Source of the DNA: Flavimaribacter sp039888615
GTDB taxonomy: Bacteria; Pseudomonadota; Alphaproteobacteria; Rhizobiales; Rhizobiaceae
Assembly (NCBI GenBank): GCA_039888615.1
Contig: JBDQQS010000013.1
Direction: 5' to 3' (one strand)
DNA length: 64,000 nt
In this document: piece after piece, positions 14,449 through 24,170 of the stretch
Layout: each line of letters starts with the position of its first letter
How positions within the stretch are numbered: position 1 is the stretch's first letter
Translations under genes and position numbers: made by a program
The notes under the pieces: generated by a model
Databases searched by the model: none
The model's input: only the letters and a program-made list of their open reading frames with translations
What the model was told of the DNA's origin: nothing

Positions 14449-17400
14449 ATGGGCGTACGCAGCCATCCCAGGCGCGATAGGCAGATCGAAAAAATCGCGG
14501 GCATTCTGAGGAAGCAGGACGAAGCCTACCTCGATCCGTCAATCCTCTTCGGCATGGTCAGCGCCGATGACGTTATCGCCTTCCGCCCCGAGGCTCTGGC
14601 TGCGGCTGCGATCGACGCCTGGCGAAATCTCCAGGCCTGGGATGGCGTCAAGGCCCGGGTGGTTGTCGAGCACATCAGCGACGTCGAGATTGGCGGCGCG
14701 CCGCTGACAGTGGTGACGATTATCGACCGCAACATGCCGTTTCTCTATGATTCGGTGATGGGCGAAATATCTGCGTCGCATCGCGATCTGCGACTTGCCG
14801 CCCATCCGATCGTACTCATCGGTCGGACGAAAGACGGCGCGATCGAACAGACTCGACTGTTCAGCGCGATCGACCAGGGCGCGTTGGAAAAGGTCAGCGT
14901 CATCCAGATTCACCTGCATCCGCTGTCTGATGCGGCGAGGGAAGAGCTCGGCGATGCGCTGAAATCGGTGCTGGATCAGGTGCACCGCGCGAACACCGAC
15001 TGGCGCGCCATGCTCACCAGGATCGATTCCGTGATAACGTCGCTGGAGACCAGTAAAACCAGCCACGACCCGGACCTGAAGAAAGAAAATCTCGCCTTTC
15101 TGGAGTGGTTGCGGGACGACAATTTCACCTTCCTTGGCATGCGCGAATATGTCTACAGCGGCTACGGCAGTGAGGCGACGATCGAGCGTGCCGCCGAAGA
15201 AGGGATCGGTATACTTTCAGACCCGGATGTCAGGGTTTTGCGGAGGGGCACCGACCACGTCAGCACAACGCCGGAATTACTTGCATTTATGCAAGGCTCC
15301 GACATGCTGATCGTCACCAAGGCCAATGTCCGTTCGCTCGTGCATCGGCGCGCTTACATGGATTACGTTGGGGTCAAGCGCTACGACGAGAAAGGCCAGG
15401 TCGTCGGCGAATTGCGGATTGTCGGCCTGTTCACCTCGAGCGCCTATACGCGATCCGTAACGCGCATTCCGCTGCTTCGATCCAAGGTCAATGAAGTCAT
15501 CTCCAGTTTCGGCTTTGATCCAGAGGGTCATTCCGGAAAGGCCCTGCTGAACGTGCTTGAAAGCTATCCGCGAGACGAGCTGTTCCAGATAGACGTGCCG
15601 ATGCTGGCGGGGTTCTGCGAGCAGGTGCTGGAGCTGAACGACCGGCCTCGCGTTCGCGTGCTACCGCGCATCGACCGCTTCGATCGCTTTGTTTCGGTTA
15701 TTCTCTATGTGCCGCGTGATCAATACGATTCCGATGCGCGTGTTCACATCGCAGCCTATCTGAAGGACGCCTTCGACGCGCACCTGTCGGCGTTCTATCC
15801 AGCCTTCCCCGAAGGGTCGGTCGTTCGCGTGCATTTCATATTCGGCCGCGCCGGTGGCAAGACTCCTCGCGTTCCGCAGGAGGTACTGGAAGAGAATGTG
15901 CGCATGATCGTGACGCGCTGGGAAGACCGTTTTCTGGCGTTGGCCGGTCCCGACGGTCTCGCATTGCACACATCGGACGCCTATCGCGAGTATTTCACTC
16001 CCGAAGAGGCGGTGGAGGACCTGCAGAGCTTTCTCGACTGTTTGCCGGATAACGAAATAGGCCTCGATTTCTACCAGCGCGCCAGCGAAACAAGCGATCA
16101 TCTCGGTCTGAAGATTTTCCATCTCGATGAGCCGGTGGAGCTGTCCCGACGTGTTCCTATGCTTGAAAATCTCGGTTTCAACGTCATCAGCGAACAGACC
16201 TTCGAACTTTCGGTCGGCGAGGATGTAGGAGCGGTGCGCACCGTCGTGCTGCACAACATGGAGCTGGTCCACAAGGATGGGCAGGCCATCGACCTGCCGC
16301 GAATCGCGAGGAAACTGGAAGACGCATTTTTGGCGGTTTGGTCAGGCGAGGTGGACAATGACGGCTTCAATCGCCTGGTTGTCAATTGCGGCATGTCCGT
16401 CCGGGAAGTGAAGGTAATGCGGACCTATGCCCGCTACCTCCGGCAAATCGGAGTTACCTATTCTCAAGGTTACATCTCGGAAGCCCTCAATCGGTACCAC
16501 GACATCGCCTGTGACATCCTCGAACTGTTTGAACGTCGATTTGCTCTGACATCGCCTGAAGACAAGATGCACAAGATTACCGAAGAGATCCGGCTTCGGA
16601 TCGATGAAGCGCTGGTCAGGGTGCCAAGCCAGGATGACGACCGGATATTGCGGCAATACGTCAATCTGATATCGGCGACCCTTCGCACCAATTACTATCA
16701 GGGCGGCGATAACACTTCGCCGGCTATTTTATCTTTGAAGCTGGATCCGCGAGCGATCGACGGAATGCCGGCGCCAGCCCCCTATCGCGAAATCTTCGTT
16801 TACGGCGCAGAAGTGGAAGGCGTCCATTTGCGCTTCGGGCCAATCGCGCGCGGCGGTCTGCGCTGGTCGGATCGGGCGCAGGACTACCGGACCGAGGTTC
16901 TGGGTCTCGTCAAGGCGCAACAAGTTAAGAACGCAGTCATCGTGCCCGTCGGTTCCAAGGGAGGATTCTATCCCAAGGAATTGCCCACTGGCGGATCGCG
17001 GGACGATGTCTTCAAGGCGGGGCGCGAAGCCTACAAGACCTTCATTTCCTCGCTGCTCGACATTACCGACAATATTATTGACGGCAAGGTGACGCATCCT
17101 GAGGAAACGCGTTGCATCGATGGCGACGACCCCTATTTCGTGGTCGCGGCCGACAAGGGCACAGCGACATTCTCGGACACGGCCAACGCTATCAGCCAGG
17201 CCCATGATTTCTGGCTGGACGACGCCTTCGCCTCTGGCGGATCGGCGGGTTACGATCACAAGAAGATGGGCATTACCGCCCGTGGCGCCTGGGAGGCGGT
17301 CAAGCGACATTTCCGGGAAATGAACATCGATGTCCAGACGACGGAATTTACGGTCGCTGGCGTCGGAGACATGTCGGGCGACGTCTTTGGCAATGGCATG

Positions 17401-19236
17401 CTGCTGTCGCCGAAGATCAGGCTGGTGGCCGCCTTCGACCACCGTGACATCTTCATCGACCCGGATCCGGTTTGTTCGTCATCGTTCAAGGAACGCAAAC
17501 GCGTGTTCGATCTTGGTCGATCGAGCTGGCAGGACTACGACCAGTCGAAGCTGTCAAAGGGCGGCATGATCGTGTCCCGTTTGCAGAAGTCGATAAAGCT
17601 GACGGACGAGGCCGCAGCCGCGATCGGTCTGACAAAGACGACGGCCGCGCCGCAGGAAGTGCTGCGAGCGATCCTGAAAATGGAAATCGACCTGATGTGG
17701 TTCGGCGGTATCGGAACGTATATCAAGGAAGACGGGGAATCCGACGCCGAGGTCGGCGATCGTGGCAATGACGGCATCCGCGTCAATGCCAGTCAGGTCG
17801 GAGCCAGGGTGATTGGCGAAGGCGCCAATCTCGGTGTAACGCAGCGTGGTCGCATCGCCTATAGCCTGAAGGGCGGACGGTGCAATTCCGACGCGATCGA
17901 CAATTCGGCAGGCGTCAATTCGTCCGACGTCGAGGTCAACATAAAGATCGCGTTGGCCAAGGCAATGCGCGAGGGGCGGCTGGATCGCGCCAAGCGCGAC
18001 AAACTGTTGACCGCAATGACAGAACAGGTCGCCGAGCTTGTGTTGCGCAACAATTATCTGCAGACGCTCGCAATCTCCATCGTCGAGCAGGACAGCGCCG
18101 AACTGACCGGAGACATGTCGCAGCTCATGAATGACCTTGAGAGCGCCGGACATCTGGACAGACAGGTCGAAACCCTTCCCGACGATCTTGATCTTGCCGA
18201 ACGCGTAACCGCAGGAAAACCGCTGACGAGACCGGAAATTGGCGTGCTTCTGTCCTATGCTAAAATCGTTCTGTTCGACGAACTGACGGAAAGTCATCTG
18301 CCAGACAATCCCTATTTTGAATCAACGTTGGTCGACTACTTCCCGAAACGGATGCACAAGATCCACCGGGACGATATTCTTGAACACCGGCTGCGGCGCG
18401 AGATTATCTCCACAGTGCTTGCCAACGACGTGATCAATCGCGGCGGTCCTTCCTTTATCAGCCGCATGGCGGACGCCACCGGCATGCTGCCTTCGCAAAT
18501 TGTCGGCGCTTTCGTCGTGGTCCGCGACGGTCTAGGCCTCTCAGAGCTCCATGACATCATCGATTCGCTCGATAACAAAACGCCCGGCTCCTACCAGAAC
18601 GAGCTCTACGGCGATCTCCGTCATATCTTCCGCATTGTGGTGCGCTGGAGCGCCAAGGCCGGTGTCGCCCAGGGGCCGCTCGCCGACATAGTTGAAGCAT
18701 TGGCGAAGGCGGTAAAGACACTCCAGCCTGTCATGCCCGATATCCTGCCGAACTTCATGCTCCGTGAAAGGCAGGCGATCTACCAAAGAGCAATCGATCA
18801 CGGCGTTCCGGAAAAACAGGCGGCGCGGCTGTCGGAAACCGTCGGGCTGGTCAACATTCCGGACATCATGCTGGCGGCGAACCTGTCGAACGCCGGCCTT
18901 GAGGAGGCGGCGAAAGTTTATTTCGACGTTACCCGCGCCTATCGCATATCAAGGCTGGAAGCAGCGGCATACTCTGCAAAGGCAGGAGACTTCTACGAGG
19001 AGCTTGCAATTGGTCGCAGCCTGGACGAAATTTCCGCCGCCCGCCGCAACGTGATGAAAGCCGTGATCACCCAATTCGGCAAGGAAGAAAATCCCGTCGC
19101 CGCCTGGCAGGCGGCGGATCGGCTGCGGCGCGAACGGATACAGGCGCGCATCAACGAACTCATCGACAGTGGTGATTTCAGCATCTCGCGGCTGACGGTC
19201 GCCGCTGGAATGATGAGCGATTTGGCGGTGGAATAG
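14449..19236 (+). CDS. NAD-specific glutamate dehydrogenase, large (about 180 kDa) class
   Basis: A 1595-residue cytoplasmic enzyme oxidising glutamate to 2-oxoglutarate and ammonium. The long N-terminal regulatory half contains ACT-like segments; the catalytic part follows, with GPIARGGLRWSDRAQDYRTE, the lysine-bearing GSKGGFYPKELP, and GVGDMSGDVFGNGMLLS for NAD binding. Length matches the large alphaproteobacterial enzyme. The start is set at ATG 14449 (MGVRSHPRRDRQIEK), after GGGGAGACGGA and matching the usual N-terminus; an ATG at 14398 is a possible alternative. It stands alone, divergent from the AhpD-like gene. In this class allosteric control is expected from the N-terminal half. Confidence 0.95.
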   Translation: MGVRSHPRRDRQIEKIAGILRKQDEAYLDPSILFGMVSADDVIAFRPEALAAAAIDAWRNLQAWDGVKARVVVEHISDVEIGGAPLTVVTIIDRNMPFLYDSVMGEISASHRDLRLAAHPIVLIGRTKDGAIEQTRLFSAIDQGALEKVSVIQIHLHPLSDAAREELGDALKSVLDQVHRANTDWRAMLTRIDSVITSLETSKTSHDPDLKKENLAFLEWLRDDNFTFLGMREYVYSGYGSEATIERAAEEGIGILSDPDVRVLRRGTDHVSTTPELLAFMQGSDMLIVTKANVRSLVHRRAYMDYVGVKRYDEKGQVVGELRIVGLFTSSAYTRSVTRIPLLRSKVNEVISSFGFDPEGHSGKALLNVLESYPRDELFQIDVPMLAGFCEQVLELNDRPRVRVLPRIDRFDRFVSVILYVPRDQYDSDARVHIAAYLKDAFDAHLSAFYPAFPEGSVVRVHFIFGRAGGKTPRVPQEVLEENVRMIVTRWEDRFLALAGPDGLALHTSDAYREYFTPEEAVEDLQSFLDCLPDNEIGLDFYQRASETSDHLGLKIFHLDEPVELSRRVPMLENLGFNVISEQTFELSVGEDVGAVRTVVLHNMELVHKDGQAIDLPRIARKLEDAFLAVWSGEVDNDGFNRLVVNCGMSVREVKVMRTYARYLRQIGVTYSQGYISEALNRYHDIACDILELFERRFALTSPEDKMHKITEEIRLRIDEALVRVPSQDDDRILRQYVNLISATLRTNYYQGGDNTSPAILSLKLDPRAIDGMPAPAPYREIFVYGAEVEGVHLRFGPIARGGLRWSDRAQDYRTEVLGLVKAQQVKNAVIVPVGSKGGFYPKELPTGGSRDDVFKAGREAYKTFISSLLDITDNIIDGKVTHPEETRCIDGDDPYFVVAADKGTATFSDTANAISQAHDFWLDDAFASGGSAGYDHKKMGITARGAWEAVKRHFREMNIDVQTTEFTVAGVGDMSGDVFGNGMLLSPKIRLVAAFDHRDIFIDPDPVCSSSFKERKRVFDLGRSSWQDYDQSKLSKGGMIVSRLQKSIKLTDEAAAAIGLTKTTAAPQEVLRAILKMEIDLMWFGGIGTYIKEDGESDAEVGDRGNDGIRVNASQVGARVIGEGANLGVTQRGRIAYSLKGGRCNSDAIDNSAGVNSSDVEVNIKIALAKAMREGRLDRAKRDKLLTAMTEQVAELVLRNNYLQTLAISIVEQDSAELTGDMSQLMNDLESAGHLDRQVETLPDDLDLAERVTAGKPLTRPEIGVLLSYAKIVLFDELTESHLPDNPYFESTLVDYFPKRMHKIHRDDILEHRLRREIISTVLANDVINRGGPSFISRMADATGMLPSQIVGAFVVVRDGLGLSELHDIIDSLDNKTPGSYQNELYGDLRHIFRIVVRWSAKAGVAQGPLADIVEALAKAVKTLQPVMPDILPNFMLRERQAIYQRAIDHGVPEKQAARLSETVGLVNIPDIMLAANLSNAGLEEAAKVYFDVTRAYRISRLEAAAYSAKAGDFYEELAIGRSLDEISAARRNVMKAVITQFGKEENPVAAWQAADRLRRERIQARINELIDSGDFSISRLTVAAGMMSDLAVE

Positions 19237-19296
19237 GCGGAATGCGCCAGCCATGGCGGGCAGTGTTGGAAAGTGGGGCGTATAAGGGGACGCAAA

Positions 19297-20655
19297 TTGA
19301 GTGACGCACTACCGGCGCAGCGGGTTGACCGCAAGGGCGTCATTGGCTGGATGCTGTTTGACTGGGCGACGCAGCCATTTCACACGCTGATTATCACATT
19401 CGTGTTCGCGCCCTATGTCGTCGATGCGCTGTTTACCTCAGACGTCGAAGGACAGGCCCAGTGGGGGACCGCGATCACCATTGGCGGCCTGATAGTCGCC
19501 TTTATGGCGCCTGTTCTTGGAGCTGTCGCCGACAGTACGGGGCGGCGCAAACCGTGGATCCTTGCGTTTTCGATACCGGCGGTGATCGGGAGCTGGATGC
19601 TCTGGTATTCGGCGCCCGGTTCCAGCAATGTTGTGTTGATCCTCACCGGTATCGTTCTCGCCTTCATCGGCTTCGAATTTGCAGCGGTTTTCAACAATGC
19701 GATGATGTCCCAATTGGTGCCTCGCGCCCGTCTGGGCAGATTATCCGGTTCTGCCTGGGCGCTCGGTTACGTGGGAGGCATCGTATCGCTCATCATTGTG
19801 CTGGGTTTCATGGCCGGCCGGCCCGATACAGGCAAGACGTTGTTGGGATTAGACCCGATTTTCGGTCTGGATCCGACAACGTACGCAGGTGATCGCGCGT
19901 CTGGACCGCTGACCGCGATATGGTACGTGCTGTTTGTCATCCCAATGTTTCTCTTCACGCCAGACGGGAACAAGCGCATGGCCACACAAGGCGTGGTGCG
20001 GGAAGGACTGCGCGAGCTCTGGAAAACACTGAAAGCACTGCCCCGCCAGAAAAGCTATTTCAGTTTCCTGCTGTCCAGCCTGTTTTACCGTGACGGCCTC
20101 AATGCGCTCTATACGTTTGGCGGGATCTATGCCGTCGGCGTTCTCGGGCTGACGACAATTGAACGCGGCATTTTTGGAATTCTTGCAGCCTTCACGGGGG
20201 CATTCGGAGGCTGGATCGGGGGCAAGCTGGATGACAGATACGGGCCGAAAATCGTTGTCGCCAGCGGAATATTGATGCTGTTCGTGAGTTGCCTTATGGT
20301 CATCTCCACTGCGAAGGATCAGGCGTTTTTCATCACTGTCTCCAACGATGAATTGCCGACCATCCTGTTCTATGTCGCCGGCTGTCTGATCGGCGCAGGA
20401 GGCGCAGCCGCCCAGGCTGCATCCAGGACTTTGCTGGTTGATCAGGTTCCCGCCGAAAAGGTGACGGAAGCTTTTGGACTGTACGCCCTGTCCGGGAAGG
20501 CGACCGCCTTTATCGGTCCCGCGCTTGTTGTTTTTGCGACAGTCGCAAGCCAGAGCCAGCGCATAGGCGTAACGCCAATACTGCTGTTGTTCGCGATTGG
20601 TCTGCTGCTCCTGCCGCGTGTCGTGAGCGCACACACAAAACCGGACGGCGCGTAG
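19297..20655 (+). CDS. MFS transporter, UMF1 family
   Basis: A 452-residue inner-membrane transporter with about 12 hydrophobic segments. The opening RKGVIGWMLFDWATQPFHTLI and the loop ADSTGRRKPWI between helices 2 and 3 fit the UMF1 (Atg22-like) branch of the major facilitator superfamily. The second half repeats the pattern with GGKLDDRYGPK. Substrate unknown; Atg22-like members are linked to amino acid efflux. Start: TTG 19297 preceded at the right distance by AAGGGGA; a GTG at 19273 is less likely. It follows the glutamate dehydrogenase by 60 bases and converges on purH. Confidence 0.88.
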   Translation: MSDALPAQRVDRKGVIGWMLFDWATQPFHTLIITFVFAPYVVDALFTSDVEGQAQWGTAITIGGLIVAFMAPVLGAVADSTGRRKPWILAFSIPAVIGSWMLWYSAPGSSNVVLILTGIVLAFIGFEFAAVFNNAMMSQLVPRARLGRLSGSAWALGYVGGIVSLIIVLGFMAGRPDTGKTLLGLDPIFGLDPTTYAGDRASGPLTAIWYVLFVIPMFLFTPDGNKRMATQGVVREGLRELWKTLKALPRQKSYFSFLLSSLFYRDGLNALYTFGGIYAVGVLGLTTIERGIFGILAAFTGAFGGWIGGKLDDRYGPKIVVASGILMLFVSCLMVISTAKDQAFFITVSNDELPTILFYVAGCLIGAGGAAAQAASRTLLVDQVPAEKVTEAFGLYALSGKATAFIGPALVVFATVASQSQRIGVTPILLLFAIGLLLLPRVVSAHTKPDGA

Positions 20656-20661
20656 CAGGCG

Positions 20662-22278
20662 TCAGTGCCGGAAATGGCGCATCCCTGTAAAGACCATGGC
20701 GACGCCGGCGTCGTTGGCCGCCTTGATCACATCGTCGTCGCGCATCGATCCGCCAGGCTGGACAACCGCGGTTGCGCCTGCCTCGATGGCTGAAATCAGG
20801 CCATCGGCGAAGGGGAAAAAGGCGTCCGAGGCGACCACGGATCCAACAGTTAGCGGTTCTGCAAGTCCCATCGCTTCTGCGGCGTCGCGCGCCTTTTGCG
20901 CGGCAATGCGCGACGAATCCACCCGACTCATCTGACCGGCGCCGATGCCCACCGTCGCGCCGTCTTTGGCATAGACGATAGCGTTCGACTTGACGTGCTT
21001 GGCGACGCGGAAGGCAAAGATCAGATCGGCCAGTTCTCGATCGGTCGGCTGACGATCGGTAACGACCTTGAGATCCGCCAAGGCGACGCGTCCTGCGTCG
21101 CGCGACTGGACCAACAGACCGCCCGCGACCGTCTTCGCCATGACGCCGGGCGCGGCGGGGTCAGGCAGGCCGCCAGTCGTCAATAGGCGCAGGTTTTTCT
21201 TTGCGGCGATAATGGACATGGCGTCATCGTCGACCTGGGGCGCAATGATGACTTCGGTGAAGGTTCTGACCACTTCTTCGGCGGTTGCCGCCTCGAGCCT
21301 GCCATTGAACGCGACGATGCCGCCGAATGCCGAGACCGGATCGCAGGCGAGCGCGCTGCGATAGGCATCGAGTTGGCTTGTCGCCGTGCCGACGCCACAG
21401 GGATTGGCGTGTTTGATGATGGCGCAGGCGGCCCCGTCAACCGGATCGAACTCGCCGGCCAGTTCGAATGCCGCGTCGGTATCGTTAATATTGTTGTAGG
21501 AGAGTTGCTTTCCCTGATGCAGCGTCGCGGTGGCGACGCCCGGACGGTTCTCACCGGTTACGTAAAAACCGGCTGTCTGGTGCGGGTTTTCGCCATAGCG
21601 CATCACATCGTGCAATCTCCCCGCAATCGCCCGGTAAGGCGGATTGTCCTCGGCGAGCGCTTCCGCAAACCAGCCGGAAATCGCCGCATCATAGGTTGCG
21701 GTCCGCCCATAGGCCTTTGCCGCCATTTTCTGCCGGAACGCGTAGCGAATTTCACCTCCGGTTGCCAAAAGCTCCGCCGCCAGCGCATCGTAGTCGGACG
21801 GATCCGTCAGCACCGTCACATAGGCGTGATTCTTCGCAGCGGCGCGGATCATCGCCGGGCCGCCTATGTCGATATTTTCGACAGTCGTCGGATAGTCGCC
21901 GCCCTTTGCCCGCACCTCCTCGAAGGGATAAAGGTTGATGACGACGATATCGATCGGGACAATATCATGCGCCTCCATCGCCGTCTGGTGTTCGGCGTCG
22001 TCGCGGATAGCGAGGAGCCCGCCGTGAACGCAAGGGTGCAGGGTCTTGACCCGACCATCCATGATTTCCGGAAATCCGGTCAGGTCCGACACGTCCCGAA
22101 CAGACAATCCAGCGCCGGACAAAGCCCTGGCCGTCCCGCCGGTTGACACGAGTTCGACGCCGTAACCAGCAAGCGCCTTGCCGAGATCGTGAAGACCATC
22201 CTTGTCAGAGACCGAAAGCAGCGCCCTTGCAGGCCTTATACGGTCGGTTATCGGAGTTTTTCTCGATATGATCGCCAT
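20662..22278 (-). CDS. purH: Bifunctional AICAR transformylase / IMP cyclohydrolase
   Basis: A 538-residue enzyme doing the last two steps of IMP synthesis. The N-terminal MGS-like cyclohydrolase domain (about 15-150) shows ALLSVSDKDGLHDLGKAL, ELVSTGGTARAL and DGRVKTLHPCVHGGLLA. The C-terminal transformylase has RYGENPHQTAGFY, the KHANPCGVGTA active-site loop and SDAFFPFADGL. Length is standard. It is preceded on the same strand by the heparinase-like gene 90 bases away, an order seen repeatedly in Rhizobiales. Confidence 0.97.
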   Translation of the reverse strand: MAIISRKTPITDRIRPARALLSVSDKDGLHDLGKALAGYGVELVSTGGTARALSGAGLSVRDVSDLTGFPEIMDGRVKTLHPCVHGGLLAIRDDAEHQTAMEAHDIVPIDIVVINLYPFEEVRAKGGDYPTTVENIDIGGPAMIRAAAKNHAYVTVLTDPSDYDALAAELLATGGEIRYAFRQKMAAKAYGRTATYDAAISGWFAEALAEDNPPYRAIAGRLHDVMRYGENPHQTAGFYVTGENRPGVATATLHQGKQLSYNNINDTDAAFELAGEFDPVDGAACAIIKHANPCGVGTATSQLDAYRSALACDPVSAFGGIVAFNGRLEAATAEEVVRTFTEVIIAPQVDDDAMSIIAAKKNLRLLTTGGLPDPAAPGVMAKTVAGGLLVQSRDAGRVALADLKVVTDRQPTDRELADLIFAFRVAKHVKSNAIVYAKDGATVGIGAGQMSRVDSSRIAAQKARDAAEAMGLAEPLTVGSVVASDAFFPFADGLISAIEAGATAVVQPGGSMRDDDVIKAANDAGVAMVFTGMRHFRH

Positions 22279-22368
22279 GTGCTTCCCCGGCCAAGAGACA
22301 ATGATGCCAGCCGCGTAGCATACAGTCGGAACGGATCAAACCGACGATTGGCCGCATGCACGGCTTTA

Positions 22369-24072
22369 TTAGCTGTCAGGCTCTTCACGCCGGACCGGCG
22401 TGCGCACCAGCGTCCAGCCGACCGCGACATCGGCGCGGGCCGGAATGGTCAGGGCAATCTGTTCGGAGCGTCGCGGACCGACGAGATCGGCGAAAAACAC
22501 GTCGTCCTCGACGACTGGAGCAGGGTTCGGACAGAAAAACGTCCAGTATTCTCCGTCCGGCGCCTGAAGCACGACGTTGTTTTTGGGGTCGCGCGTCACC
22601 TCAATGTTCGGATGGATGTGAAAACGCACCGTGGCGCTTGTATCGGTGTCGCCGGGAGCCTGTTTGCCTGCCGACAGAAGCCTGTCGCGCCCGCTGATGA
22701 TATTGCCGTCGGCGCTAAGCTGGATCGATCGTTCGTGAATGAGGCCGAAGGTCTTTGCATAACCGTCATGCCGGGCGACGAAACCCTGCCTGCCGGACGA
22801 ATCATCCGTCCGGTCGTATTCGACCGCCTTGGGACCGTTGATCATCATCGGTCCCAGAAAGGTTGAGGTCGACATGGCGGCCGAGGAGCTGTCGCCGATG
22901 GTCAATGTTGAGTGTGCGGCCGTCGTTCGCGAAAGTCTGGAATATTCGGCATGAAAAAAGGTCGGCGCTCCTGCATTGACGATGTAGCGGTTGCGACCGG
23001 ACGACATCTCAAACGAAAGGCAGCCGGCGCCGGCCTCGGTCGACAATTCGAGGGGCGGCAGCGAACCCGTATCGGCGATAACGATCGTATCGCTGTTGGA
23101 GAGGCGCTGGTATTTGAGTTGTGGCGCATGCCGGAGCGGCTGACCGGCGGTTTCGTCATAGCGTAGCACGGAAAGAAGCCTGTCGGCGGGCAGGGCTCTT
23201 GCGCCATTGAACAGCGCCAGCGTTCCCTCTGTATGGCGGAAGAAACGCAGCGCCTGGAACATCCGGTCGATGCTGGTCACAAGCTTTGACGGAGGCGTAT
23301 GGCCAAGATTGAGATAGGTTTGCCTGAGAGGCAGAAGGTCCGCCAAAAGCGCCAGCGAGGCATGGGGGTTGCGCGAGATATGGCCGCCATCCGGGAGGAT
23401 TTGTCGGGCGATTTCATTGTCAAGCGCGCGGGCGGCCGATTTGATTCGCGTCGCACTCGCAGGCGTGGCGAGACTGGCCATGGCGAGAGCGATCCGGACA
23501 CGGAATCGAATCTCGCCATCGGGCGCCGCGCCGGCGATGCGCCGCAGGTACCGGATCTGTAGCGCTATGCTTTTGATAAATCGCTTGTAGAAAGCGCGGT
23601 CCATATTCTTGAGAATGATCGGCGAATGAGACAACCAGGCGATCAGCCGCTGCGCGGTGACGTCAGGATCCCAGGCGACGCCGGATTGCCGGCGTCCGAA
23701 CAGGCTGATCCAGTCCTCCGCCAAAAGCCGGGCGTCCTGATAGGCGGCGTCGCTGTCTGCCGCACGCAGGTGCCGGAGCCAGCGGAATCCGTGCAGGGCG
23801 GCGTCGAATCCCGGCGTCGGTCCGTCCAGTTCGAAAGGAGAAACGCCTTCGCACACGAGAATGCGCCCGGCGAGAGGAAACCTGCCAAGATGAAACTCTT
23901 CGGCGATGTAAGGGTCGGCGATCCGTAGATCGGTAGGCGCGACGATCAGTCGGTCTGGCGCGGAGGCGAAATGGAAAGGGACGACACGACTGGGCGATGC
24001 TCGCCGTGACAGTCGTCGCAAGCTTTCACGCAGATACAAAGGGTAGTATTGCCAGTACAACGCAGCCGCCAA
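22369..24072 (-). CDS. Heparinase II/III-family protein
   Basis: A 567-residue protein with an N-terminal alpha/alpha toroid part and a C-terminal heparinase II/III-like beta domain (about 320-550; e.g. FEMSSGRNRYIVNAG, the HSTLTIGDSSSAAM stretch, and the ARHDGYAKTFGLIHERSI block). In Rhizobiales this gene is linked to rsmB and purH. No clear signal peptide is seen, so a role in exported polysaccharide cleavage is uncertain. Its substrate is unknown; GAG-like or capsule-like uronate polymers are the family precedent. The frame is intact throughout. Confidence 0.85.
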   Translation of the reverse strand: MAAALYWQYYPLYLRESLRRLSRRASPSRVVPFHFASAPDRLIVAPTDLRIADPYIAEEFHLGRFPLAGRILVCEGVSPFELDGPTPGFDAALHGFRWLRHLRAADSDAAYQDARLLAEDWISLFGRRQSGVAWDPDVTAQRLIAWLSHSPIILKNMDRAFYKRFIKSIALQIRYLRRIAGAAPDGEIRFRVRIALAMASLATPASATRIKSAARALDNEIARQILPDGGHISRNPHASLALLADLLPLRQTYLNLGHTPPSKLVTSIDRMFQALRFFRHTEGTLALFNGARALPADRLLSVLRYDETAGQPLRHAPQLKYQRLSNSDTIVIADTGSLPPLELSTEAGAGCLSFEMSSGRNRYIVNAGAPTFFHAEYSRLSRTTAAHSTLTIGDSSSAAMSTSTFLGPMMINGPKAVEYDRTDDSSGRQGFVARHDGYAKTFGLIHERSIQLSADGNIISGRDRLLSAGKQAPGDTDTSATVRFHIHPNIEVTRDPKNNVVLQAPDGEYWTFFCPNPAPVVEDDVFFADLVGPRRSEQIALTIPARADVAVGWTLVRTPVRREEPDS

Positions 24073-24170
24073 AAGACCATTTCCAAACGCCCGACACGAA
24101 GTCCATTCGCGCGACTATAACACAACAGTCAAGCACAGGCAGGGTATAATTTGACTGTTAACACGTAGCT

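Noticed and set aside
19273..19296. GTG start for the UMF1 transporter at 19273
   Set aside because: The TTG at 19297 has AAGGGGA at the right spacing; the GTG would place that site inside the gene.
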